The translations under genes were made by a program, and so were the position numbers. The notes under the pieces are model-generated. The model ran no database searches, had not been told where the DNA came from, and worked only from the letters and a program-made list of their open reading frames with translations. This document shows, piece after piece, positions 21,370-27,434 of a DNA stretch of 27,434 nt. The stretch covers positions 1-27,434 of the forward strand of contig CAAGJU010000348.1 in NCBI GenBank assembly GCA_900770225.1, read 5' to 3'. Numbering within the stretch: position 1 is the stretch's first letter; every line of letters starts with the position of its first letter. The DNA comes from Lachnospiraceae bacterium. GTDB taxonomy: Bacteria; Bacillota; Clostridia; Lachnospirales; Lachnospiraceae.

Positions 21370-21801
21370 TTATTTCTGCAGTCTGTCTAATTCTTTACGA
21401 ATATCCTCAACCATTCTGTTATATTCCGTCTCTGTCAGCTTTCTTGCACTGGCAGGGTCTCTGAACGGTCCACCCCAGTCAGGTCCGTTTTTATACTTTG
21501 GCGTCACATGTACATGAAGATGATTGACGATATCTCCGTAAGTTGCATAATTGATCTTGTCAGCGTGAAAAAGATTTGTGAGGGCTTCTGCTACAAGTGC
21601 TACCGTATCGATCAGTTCATGTCTGCCACTTCCCGGAATTTTGTACCACTCTGTAACGTGTCCGCGATTATAAACGACAATGCATTTACCCCTGTGTGTC
21701 TGATCTCTGAACAGATAAACATCCGCGCAGCCGATCGTTGTGACCGGTATCATCAAAGACCTCAGCTTCTCGCCTTTTTCGCAGTAATAACAGTCATCCA
21801 T
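21370..21801 (-). CDS. HIT-family protein
   Basis: 143 aa histidine-triad protein with the nucleotide-phosphate-binding motif HLHVHV (H94, H96, H98). The N-terminus has CYYC (C4, C7), a possible zinc site seen in some HIT subfamilies. HIT proteins hydrolyse or transfer nucleotidyl groups (AMP-linked substrates). Its presence in a catabolic operon, between an aldo/keto reductase and a hydroxyacid dehydrogenase, is unusual. A role in removing a nucleotide or side-product adduct is possible, but nothing in the sequence proves it. The AKR stop lies five bases upstream and GACTGAGG provides the ribosome site. Confidence 0.85.
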   Translation of the reverse strand: MDDCYYCEKGEKLRSLMIPVTTIGCADVYLFRDQTHRGKCIVVYNRGHVTEWYKIPGSGRHELIDTVALVAEALTNLFHADKINYATYGDIVNHLHVHVTPKYKNGPDWGGPFRDPASARKLTETEYNRMVEDIRKELDRLQK

Positions 21802-21806
21802 TTTCC

Positions 21807-22661
21807 TCAGTCCTCTTTATTCAGCAGATGATCTTCTATATTCCAGAAATCTCCGGTAAATACAGAGGAATCGCTGCAGTAATGATTACCATTTTCCATA
21901 CCGAACATGATATTCATCTCTTCCTCCGAGAGTTCAAAATCGAATATATCAATATTCGAAGCAATTCTTGCCGGCTTCGATGACTTCGGTACAACGGCGT
22001 TGCCTCTCTGAATATCCCATCGCAGAATAACCTGTCCGACATTCTTGCCATGTGCATCAGCAATCTTCTTCAATTCAGGATCATTGAGAATATTTCCCTT
22101 TGCGAAAGGCACGCAGGCTGTCATTACAATTCCATTCTCCTGGCAGAACTGATAGTCCTCTCTCTTCTGCAGCCAGGGAGAAAGTTCTATCTGATTCATT
22201 GCCGGATAAATTCCGAACTTGTCGTGAAGTGCGATCAGGTGCTCCTTTTTGAAATTGGACACACCTATCTCCTTGAAATATCCCTTTTCCTTATATTTAA
22301 GAAGCGTCTCAAAGGCGTGGTAACGGGCATATTCATTCTGACTCGGCCAGTGAAGCAGATACATATCGATATAATCGATATTCAGCGCCTTCATACTGTA
22401 CTCAATCGCTACCTCAGGTGTCTTAAAGCTTGTCGGCCAGATTTTACTGGTTACAAAAAGCTGATCCCTGTCGATTCCACTCTCCCGGATTCCCTCGCCA
22501 ACATACTTCTCATTTTCGTAAAAGTTTGCCGTATCGATATGATGATAACCGCAATCGATGGCAGCGCGCACAGCTGTTATGCATTCTTCTTTCGTTGATT
22601 TATAGGTGCCAAGTCCAACCATGGGAACCCTGGTACCGTTTTTCATTTTCAAATATTCCAT
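21807..22661 (-). CDS. Aldo/keto reductase (AKR, DKG-reductase-like)
   Basis: 284-aa NADPH-type TIM-barrel reductase. The catalytic tetrad is complete: D43 and Y48 (HIDTANFYENEKYVG), K73 (TSKIWPT) and H104 (LLHWP). IGVSNFKKEHL and the C-terminal nicotinamide phosphate-binding stretch VVPKSSKPARIASN are present. Overall layout matches the AKR5-like bacterial group that includes 2,5-diketo-D-gluconate reductases. It should reduce an aldehyde or ketone made from the imported substrate. It is the first enzyme gene after the transporter genes, 21 bases from the tctA stop, with AAGGAGAC before the ATG. Confidence 0.9.
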   Translation of the reverse strand: MEYLKMKNGTRVPMVGLGTYKSTKEECITAVRAAIDCGYHHIDTANFYENEKYVGEGIRESGIDRDQLFVTSKIWPTSFKTPEVAIEYSMKALNIDYIDMYLLHWPSQNEYARYHAFETLLKYKEKGYFKEIGVSNFKKEHLIALHDKFGIYPAMNQIELSPWLQKREDYQFCQENGIVMTACVPFAKGNILNDPELKKIADAHGKNVGQVILRWDIQRGNAVVPKSSKPARIASNIDIFDFELSEEEMNIMFGMENGNHYCSDSSVFTGDFWNIEDHLLNKED

Positions 22662-22682
22662 ATGTTTGTCTCCTTACAGGCT

Positions 22683-24188
22683 TCAGGATGTTTTTTTCGC
22701 AGCCTTTCTTTTTGCCCTTGCTTTTGAAATAAGCGGTGAGCAAAGAGATAACACGCACAGAATCAGGAAGATAATGGCAATCGGGTGACTCAGAAGACTT
22801 TCGCCCTTCTGCATCTGATCCATCATTCTTCTGAAGTTCTTTTCCGCGAGTCCTCCGAGGACAAGGCCGAGAACGATCGGCGGCATAGGAAAATCAAATT
22901 TCTGAAGGAAATATCCCACTGTGCCCAGAACGAACATAACTACAATCTCTTCGACCGCATGATTCAGTGCAAACGTACCTACGATACAAAATGTAATAAT
23001 GATGGGATTGAGAACTTTGCTCGGCACGTCAATGATCTTTCCGTATATCCTTGCAAGAAGGAATCCAAACACGCCCATCAGTATATTTGCCATAAGAAGA
23101 CCAAGAAAGATATCGTATGCCTTCTGCGGCTGGTCAACAAAAAGCAGAGGTCCGGCTGTGATACCAAGCATCGTGAGAGCGCCCATCATAACGGCAGAAC
23201 CGGCATCTCCCGGAATACCAAGAGACAGCAGCGGTACAAACGCTCCTCCTGCTATTGCATTGTTTGCAGCTTCAGATGCCGCAATGCCATCCGGCGCACC
23301 ATGTCCGAATTTCTCCGGATGCTTTGAGAACTGCTTTGCCGTATTGTATCCAACCCAGCAGGCGATGTCTCCGCCGGTTCCGGGGATTGCTCCTATCAGA
23401 GTTCCGAGAATCGAAGAACGAAGCACTGTAGGTAAAATAGCTTTCAGATCATCTTTCGTCGGGAACACCCGTTCCAGATGCGTCTGTACATCCCGTTTGC
23501 CTTCGTTATAGTTTTCCTCAATCAGTTTCAGTGCCTGAGCAAAGGCAAATACACCGATCAGAACAGGAACCAGTGTAAAACCGCCGCGCAAGAAGCTGTT
23601 TCCGAAAGTAAAGCGATAATTACCGGTAAAGTTATCTGCTCCAACAGTAGCCAGGAGCAGTCCAAAGCATCCTCCAATCAGTCCTTTCAGAACCGACTTG
23701 CCTGAAACTCCGGTGATGATACTGATGCCAAACATAGCCAGAGCAAAAAATTCCGGAGCGTTAAAATTCAATGCAACTTTACTGAGGTATGTAGCGCCAA
23801 AGATAAGGACGATGCAGCTGAACACACCTCCGAACATAGATGAAAACGTTGAGATTCCCAAAGCCCGTCCCGGCTGCCTCATCTTCACAGCCATCGGATA
23901 ACCATCCATAGCAGTTGCTGCACTTGCCGAAGTGCCAGGCGTATTGATCAGGATTGCCGAGATGGATCCTCCATAGATCGAACCGGAAAAAATACCGAGA
24001 AGCATGATAATGCTGGCAATGCCCCTCAATTTAAACGTAAATGGGAGCATGATTGACAGTCCCATAACCGAAGACATACCAGGCATGGCACCGATGAAAA
24101 TGCCAAGCAGAACACCTCCGATAAGAACCAGAATATTGTAAAGGCTGAAAATATCAGCGATTGCCCCCACCCATGCTGCTGTATTCAT
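22683..24188 (-). CDS. tctA: Tripartite tricarboxylate transporter, large membrane subunit TctA
   Basis: 501-aa integral membrane protein with about 11-12 hydrophobic segments. The two internally related Pro/Gly signatures of TctA are visible: GAMPGMSSVMGLSIMLP near residue 33-49 and GAIPGTGGDIACWVGYNTA in the second half. GIPGDAGSAVMMGALTMLGI follows. It imports carboxylates with TctB and the lipoprotein TctC, driven by ion gradients. The start is at the ATG at 24188 because its AGGAGG overlaps the tctB stop (TAGGAGG), a coupling signal; an upstream in-frame ATG lacks a site. The substrate in this family ranges from citrate to glutamate, terephthalate and sugar acids and cannot be assigned. 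Confidence 0.93.
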   Translation of the reverse strand: MNTAAWVGAIADIFSLYNILVLIGGVLLGIFIGAMPGMSSVMGLSIMLPFTFKLRGIASIIMLLGIFSGSIYGGSISAILINTPGTSASAATAMDGYPMAVKMRQPGRALGISTFSSMFGGVFSCIVLIFGATYLSKVALNFNAPEFFALAMFGISIITGVSGKSVLKGLIGGCFGLLLATVGADNFTGNYRFTFGNSFLRGGFTLVPVLIGVFAFAQALKLIEENYNEGKRDVQTHLERVFPTKDDLKAILPTVLRSSILGTLIGAIPGTGGDIACWVGYNTAKQFSKHPEKFGHGAPDGIAASEAANNAIAGGAFVPLLSLGIPGDAGSAVMMGALTMLGITAGPLLFVDQPQKAYDIFLGLLMANILMGVFGFLLARIYGKIIDVPSKVLNPIIITFCIVGTFALNHAVEEIVVMFVLGTVGYFLQKFDFPMPPIVLGLVLGGLAEKNFRRMMDQMQKGESLLSHPIAIIFLILCVLSLCSPLISKARAKRKAAKKTS

Positions 24189-24198
24189 CTGATACCTC

Positions 24199-24810
24199 CT
24201 AGAACAAGATTCCAACGGGCAGTGTGATCGTCATCACCTTTGCGAAGAAGATATACACAAATGCGATAACGCCAGCATCTGTCACGATGTACGTCAGCAG
24301 TTTCTTTGTATTCATCAGCCACATAATTCCGGGAACAAGGCAGGCAAGGCCGATCAGCATGCCAAAGAAATACTGAATAATGAAGAATCCTATAACCATA
24401 CCGATCGCGGCATATGCTCGTTTCATGCCAGGACTGGTCCAGTCAATGTCTGTACTGCCTGATTGCAGTTCAGTCAGAATTCCTCCTTCATCGACTTCTT
24501 TTTGTTTGAGGTTCTGAACAAACAGCTTTTCATCAAACTCCTCGCCTTTTTTCTCAGCTTCCGCCCTCGCTTCCGCGATCTTTCTCTCCAGATCCTGCTG
24601 CTTTAAAGCCGCTTCGTCTGTCTTCTTAGCCGCTGTCTGAATAATCAGCGCAACACAGCAAACGATCATGACTCCCGCAAGTACAGTTGGCCAAAGACCG
24701 GGATTCTGCTGTCCGAAGCCTTTATTCTTATATCCTGCACTCTCGATGATCACATATACGCCAAGTGCAATAAAGCAAGCTGATGTGATATAGTTATATC
24801 TTTTTTTCAC
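24199..24810 (-). CDS. tctB: Tripartite tricarboxylate transporter, small membrane subunit TctB
   Basis: 203 aa from a GTG start at 24810 (GAGGTG five bases upstream). A longer TTG-started frame would begin inside the terminator hairpin and is rejected. Four predicted transmembrane segments: YITSACFIALGVYVII, LWPTVLAGVMIVCCVALII, AIGMVIGFFIIQYFFGMLIG and IVTDAGVIAFVYIFFAKV. Between segments 2 and 3 lies an unusually charged helical loop (about residues 60-110, KQQDLERKIAEARAEAEKK) that could be a coiled coil. PGLWPTVLAG is the family signature. A hairpin with U-tract separates it from tctC. Confidence 0.88.
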   Translation of the reverse strand: MKKRYNYITSACFIALGVYVIIESAGYKNKGFGQQNPGLWPTVLAGVMIVCCVALIIQTAAKKTDEAALKQQDLERKIAEARAEAEKKGEEFDEKLFVQNLKQKEVDEGGILTELQSGSTDIDWTSPGMKRAYAAIGMVIGFFIIQYFFGMLIGLACLVPGIMWLMNTKKLLTYIVTDAGVIAFVYIFFAKVMTITLPVGILF

Positions 24811-24824
24811 TTCTGCACCTCGAT

Positions 24825-24865
24825 AAAAAATTGAGCGGGCTGCTCTCCGCAAAGAAACAACCCGC
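24825..24865 (-). terminator. Intrinsic terminator/attenuator between tctC and tctB
   Basis: On the minus strand GCGGGTTG (24858-24865) pairs with CAGCCCGC (24835-24842), with one U-G pair, and is followed by TCAATTTTTT. It lies 32 bases after the tctC stop. Partial termination here would make the binding protein more abundant than the membrane subunits and downstream enzymes. Confidence 0.72.
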
Positions 24866-24897
24866 CGTATTGTCAACCAGTCGCTTCAAGCAGATTA

Positions 24898-26037
24898 TTA
24901 GCTATCAACTTCAATATCTGCGCAGACTTTCTTGTAGAACTCCATGTCATCGTCGATCATCTTCTGCAGATCATCGCCGTAAATAACGACAGGCGTCATT
25001 CCCATATTGGTCAGAGCGTCCTTATATTCCTGCGTACCCAGTGCCTTTGCAAAAACAGATGTCAGATAATCTTTAATGTCATCAGGGATGCCAGCCGGCG
25101 CTGCGACCATAACCCAGCCCCTCATGACCAGATTTGCATCTGAATAAACCTCATTTACGGTAGGAACATCCGGATAGGTATCAAGGCGATCATCACTCAT
25201 GAACGCAATCATCTTTTCCGTGCCAGCTTCCAGCTGAGCTACTGCCGGTGTCGGCTGTGTAAACGTAGCATCAATTTCGCCGCTGGCTATAGCTGTTACG
25301 CAATCCGCAGAACCTTCATAAGCGTAATAATCGAATTCAATGCCAAGTGCCTTCGCAAAAGCCATCGCAGCCACATGAGGCGCCGCACCATTGCCGGTTG
25401 TGCCAACTTTTACAGCTCCGGGATTAGCCTTTGCATAATCTACAAATTCTTCCAGCGTGCTATAGTTAGGATTGTTGGATGATATCAGTATGCCGTAAGG
25501 ATCCGCCATGGTAGCTGCAATAGGTGTGAAATCATCGATCGTTTTTTCCGTCCTGCCAAAGCACACATGCAGTTCAAAATCCACAGCTACCGCTCCAAGC
25601 GTATAACCATCCGGATCAGAATCAGCAAGAGCCTCCATACCGATTAAACCGCCGTTGCCTGTCTTATTATCAACAACGAAAGTAATGCCTTCAGCTTCCG
25701 ATACAGCATTTAACAATGCTCTGGTAGACATATCTGTATTACCGCCTGCCGAGAACGGAACGATAACCTGAACGTTCTTGCTTGGATATCCATCCGGTTT
25801 TGTCACTTCTGCCGTACCGGAAGATCCGTTTGATGAAGTGGCAACCGTTTCGCTGGAAGCCCCGGAAACGCTGCCTGACGATGCACTGCTGTCAGTGCTG
25901 CTGGAAGTTGCGCTGGAGGTCCCGGTGCTTCCAGATGAAGCCGAAGACGTTGAGCTGGATGATCCGCAGCCAGCTAACAATGTTCCTGCCATAACTGCTG
26001 CCAGTGTCAATGATGTAACAGTTTTTTTACATTTCAT
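24898..26037 (-). CDS. tctC: Tripartite tricarboxylate transporter substrate-binding lipoprotein TctC
   Basis: 379-aa extracytoplasmic receptor. The N-terminus is a lipoprotein signal peptide with lipobox LLAGC and lipidated Cys24. A Ser/Thr/Gly-rich linker of about 50 residues (25-75) follows, so the protein is anchored to the outer face of the membrane. The Bug/TctC fold starts at DGYPSKNVQVIVPFSAGGNTDMSTR, where the GGNTD loop contacts the ligand carboxylate, and continues with KTGNGGLIGMEALADSDPDGYTLG and KVGTTGNGAAPHVAAM. It is the first gene of the operon, with GGGAGG before the ATG and a near-consensus promoter 156 bases upstream. Ligand unknown. Confidence 0.93.
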   Translation of the reverse strand: MKCKKTVTSLTLAAVMAGTLLAGCGSSSSTSSASSGSTGTSSATSSSTDSSASSGSVSGASSETVATSSNGSSGTAEVTKPDGYPSKNVQVIVPFSAGGNTDMSTRALLNAVSEAEGITFVVDNKTGNGGLIGMEALADSDPDGYTLGAVAVDFELHVCFGRTEKTIDDFTPIAATMADPYGILISSNNPNYSTLEEFVDYAKANPGAVKVGTTGNGAAPHVAAMAFAKALGIEFDYYAYEGSADCVTAIASGEIDATFTQPTPAVAQLEAGTEKMIAFMSDDRLDTYPDVPTVNEVYSDANLVMRGWVMVAAPAGIPDDIKDYLTSVFAKALGTQEYKDALTNMGMTPVVIYGDDLQKMIDDDMEFYKKVCADIEVDS

Positions 26038-26192
26038 TTCTTTTGCCTCCCTTTACATTGATTGATTTGTTGCTAAATTGTGTTGTTAGCCGCACAATAA
26101 ATGCTCAGTTATACAGATACCGCTACATTGCTATGTTTTTTCTTGAATTTGTATATTTTGCACAATTTTCTGTCATTTATTTGTATGTTGGT

Positions 26193-26222
26193 ATTATAAT
26201 TTGTCCATGTAATTTGTGTCAA
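26193..26222 (-). promoter_or_regulatory. Promoter of the tctC operon
   Basis: Minus strand -35 TTGACA (26217-26222, perfect), 18-base spacer, -10 TATAAT (26193-26198, perfect). The leader is about 150 bases. TTGTAT occurs at 26149, 26181 and 26235 around it and could be half-sites of a GntR operator. Apart from the two promoters the 327-base region 26038-26364 is very AT-rich and shows no gene. Confidence 0.82.
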
Positions 26223-26234
26223 ATGAAAAACATT

Positions 26235-26263
26235 TTGTATTTTTCGTTCAAAAAATGTACAAT
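26235..26263 (+). promoter_or_regulatory. Promoter of the GntR regulator gene
   Basis: Plus strand -35 TTGTAT (26235-26240), 17-base spacer, -10 TACAAT (26258-26263). Its -35 lies only 12 bases from the -35 of the divergent tctC promoter, so one bound regulator could control both. Confidence 0.6.
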
Positions 26264-26364
26264 CAAGCGGACAGGTGTTGAGCAATTTCATTTCTTCCTG
26301 TTCTTAAATAAGGACCTGATGAAACATTACACAGGAAAACAGGTGCTTTATAGGAGGTGAATAT

Positions 26365-27081
26365 ATGTCTGATTTTAAAATTGACGAGAATTCCATAAAA
26401 AAAATAAATCAAATGTTACGGGAAAATCCTTTCCGGCCGTTAAATAAAATTCTATATGATGCTCTTTATCAATATATCCTTGACGGCAAGCTCACACCTG
26501 ATCAGCAGCTGATAGAATCTAAAATAGCTGCTTCACTGGGTATCTCACGATCACCCGTCAGAATTGCCCTGCAGGAACTGATCAGCAATGGCATTCTTGT
26601 TAAAGAAGACGGCGCCATACACGTGAAATCCATCAATTATCCGGACACCCTTATGCTATACGAAGCACGTATGGCAATAGAACCGCAGGCAGCGCGCATT
26701 GTCGCCAATCGAATAACCGACGATGAGCTTTCTTCCCTGAAAAAGCTTGTAGATAAATTTGTTGAAGTTGACAGAACCGGAGATGAACACGAATATGTTC
26801 TCGCGGATACGAAATTCCACCGGCTGATATTCAGTTACACGAAGAATCCATATTTGATTGAAATCTATCACAACCTGGAATTTCCGCTGGCCTGCTACAG
26901 AAATCAGATAAAACACCTGAACTATGATAATATGACCAAATATCTGGGGATTGAACGCGGTTCATACCATCATGCCCACATATACGAAATGCTGAAACTG
27001 CATGCACCGCTTCTCGCCGAAGAGGCAATGAAAAACGATATCGTTCGCATGTACGCTACATTATCATGTATAGAATGGTAA
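26365..27081 (+). CDS. GntR-family (FadR/FCD) transcriptional regulator
   Basis: 238 aa. An N-terminal winged helix-turn-helix (about 25-88) contains LTPDQQLIESKIAASLGISRSPVRIALQELISNGIL, followed by an all-helical FCD effector domain (about 95-230). FCD metal/ligand residues visible are D148 and H152 (ADTKFHRLIF) and a histidine cluster at 202-205. The usual last histidine near the end appears to be replaced (MKNDIV), so metal binding may differ. FCD regulators typically sense carboxylates or sugar acids. It is divergent from the tctC operon and shares its 327-base control region, so it is the probable repressor. An ideal AGGAGGTG site precedes the ATG. Confidence 0.92.
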   Translation: MSDFKIDENSIKKINQMLRENPFRPLNKILYDALYQYILDGKLTPDQQLIESKIAASLGISRSPVRIALQELISNGILVKEDGAIHVKSINYPDTLMLYEARMAIEPQAARIVANRITDDELSSLKKLVDKFVEVDRTGDEHEYVLADTKFHRLIFSYTKNPYLIEIYHNLEFPLACYRNQIKHLNYDNMTKYLGIERGSYHHAHIYEMLKLHAPLLAEEAMKNDIVRMYATLSCIEW

Positions 27082-27171
27082 GACCGACCTGGTATTTTCA
27101 GTATTTCCACTTCATAACCGGCCAATTTCTTTTCGCATCATTTTATGACAGAGTTGCAGGAGTACACAAAA

Positions 27172-27423
27172 ATGCAGATTACATCTTCGAACAGCAAGCC
27201 TCTGTATCAAACGGAGACAGCTAACAATTATGAGGAATTTCGAAAATTAAACTGGCTGCTGACAAAGAAAAAGTTCGTAATTCAAATCAGTTTTTCGGTC
27301 GTCCTTATCATGCTGTTTGCGTTTTATGCGCTGTACATAGGTTATATCTGGCTAAGTCATAACCACCACTTCAAGTGGTGGTTTGGAATAACGCCCCATA
27401 GGGCTATAATACTGTTCGCCTAA
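27172..27423 (+). pseudogene. DUF485-like small membrane protein, probably truncated by a mobile-element end
   Basis: The frame starts at an ATG with GCAGGAG upstream (an earlier in-frame ATG at 27145 lacks a site). About 60 residues look genuine: a polar N-terminus, NNYEEFRKLNWLLTKKKFVI, then a transmembrane helix QISFSVVLIMLFAFYALYIG. This resembles the first half of DUF485 proteins that accompany sodium/solute symporters. From about 27355 the frame runs into a hairpin-rich sequence unlike coding DNA (translated HNHHFKWWFGITPHRAIILFA), so the second helix is missing. I read it as a gene cut by an insertion, although it could also be a short native protein. No family is certain. Confidence 0.4.
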
Positions 27424-27434
27424 AAAGGCGGGCA
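27361..27434. mobile_element. Possible IS200/IS605-type element end (hairpin cluster)
   Basis: AACCACCACTT-C-AAGTGGTGGTT (27361-27383) is an 11-bp perfect hairpin. It is followed by GCCC-CATA-GGGC and by CGCC-TAAAAA-GGCG close to the window end. Subterminal hairpins of this kind are the recognition structures of IS200/IS605 transposases, and the ends of such elements can also hold the TnpB-associated RNA. The transposase or tnpB itself would lie beyond 27434, so identity is an inference. Confidence 0.42.

Noticed and set aside
23838..23851. cre-like sequence inside tctA
   Set aside because: It has mismatches in the conserved 3' half and lies deep in a coding region, so it is probably chance.
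24811..24876. N-terminal extension of TctB from an upstream TTG
   Set aside because: It would start inside the intrinsic terminator, adds an Arg-rich stretch unlike TctB, and lacks a ribosome site. The GTG at 24810 has GAGGTG.

Overview
The window looks like the chromosome of an anaerobic, gut-type Clostridia/Lachnospiraceae bacterium. The evidence is the rho-rpmE-prmC-prfA order, Gram-positive style sigma-A promoters and AGGAGG ribosome sites, tRNA genes without encoded CCA, a GlpP-type antiterminator, a CcpA-like cre site, and a glycerol-3-phosphate oxidase of the GlpA/FAD/DUF1667 type. Nearly every gene is on the minus strand; only the GntR regulator and a truncated gene at the right edge are on the plus strand.

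Region 1 (1-7955) is housekeeping. It holds prfA and its methyltransferase prmC (overlapping), zinc-type rpmE, a rho gene with a long repeat-containing disordered insertion, seven tRNA genes (transcribed Pro-Gly-Arg-His-Gln-Lys-Leu from one strong promoter), and a tight trio: a THUMP/N6-type RNA methyltransferase, rdgB and a YfcE-like phosphodiesterase.

Region 2 (8370-14520) is glycerol catabolism: glpP, glpK, then a three-gene FAD/Fe-S glycerol-3-phosphate oxidation unit. A 629-base gap between glpK and glpA holds a cre-like site, palindromes, and a 270-bp element bounded by a perfect 15-bp inverted repeat and packed with hairpins. One of these hairpins recurs at the extreme left edge of the window with compensatory base changes. 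The glpP leader has a 37-bp direct repeat and a small palindrome with a T-run.

Region 3 (14721-27081) is a divergently regulated accessory catabolic locus. A GntR/FCD regulator faces an apparent 11-gene minus-strand operon: tctC-tctB-tctA (tripartite carboxylate transporter), aldo/keto reductase, HIT protein, D-2-hydroxyacid dehydrogenase, HpcH/HpaI aldolase, split transketolase (N then C half), an AraA-family isomerase with altered substrate-pocket residues, and a ketose 3-epimerase with a complete active site. There is no sugar kinase in it. This combination is the best candidate for an undescribed pathway: uptake of an organic acid or sugar acid, aldose-ketose isomerisation, C3 epimerisation, two-carbon ketol transfer, retro-aldol cleavage, and reduction of the resulting aldehyde or keto acid. 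The substrate cannot be read from the sequence.

The right edge (27172-27434) holds the start of a DUF485-like small membrane protein gene that runs into a series of hairpins resembling the end of an IS200/IS605-type element.
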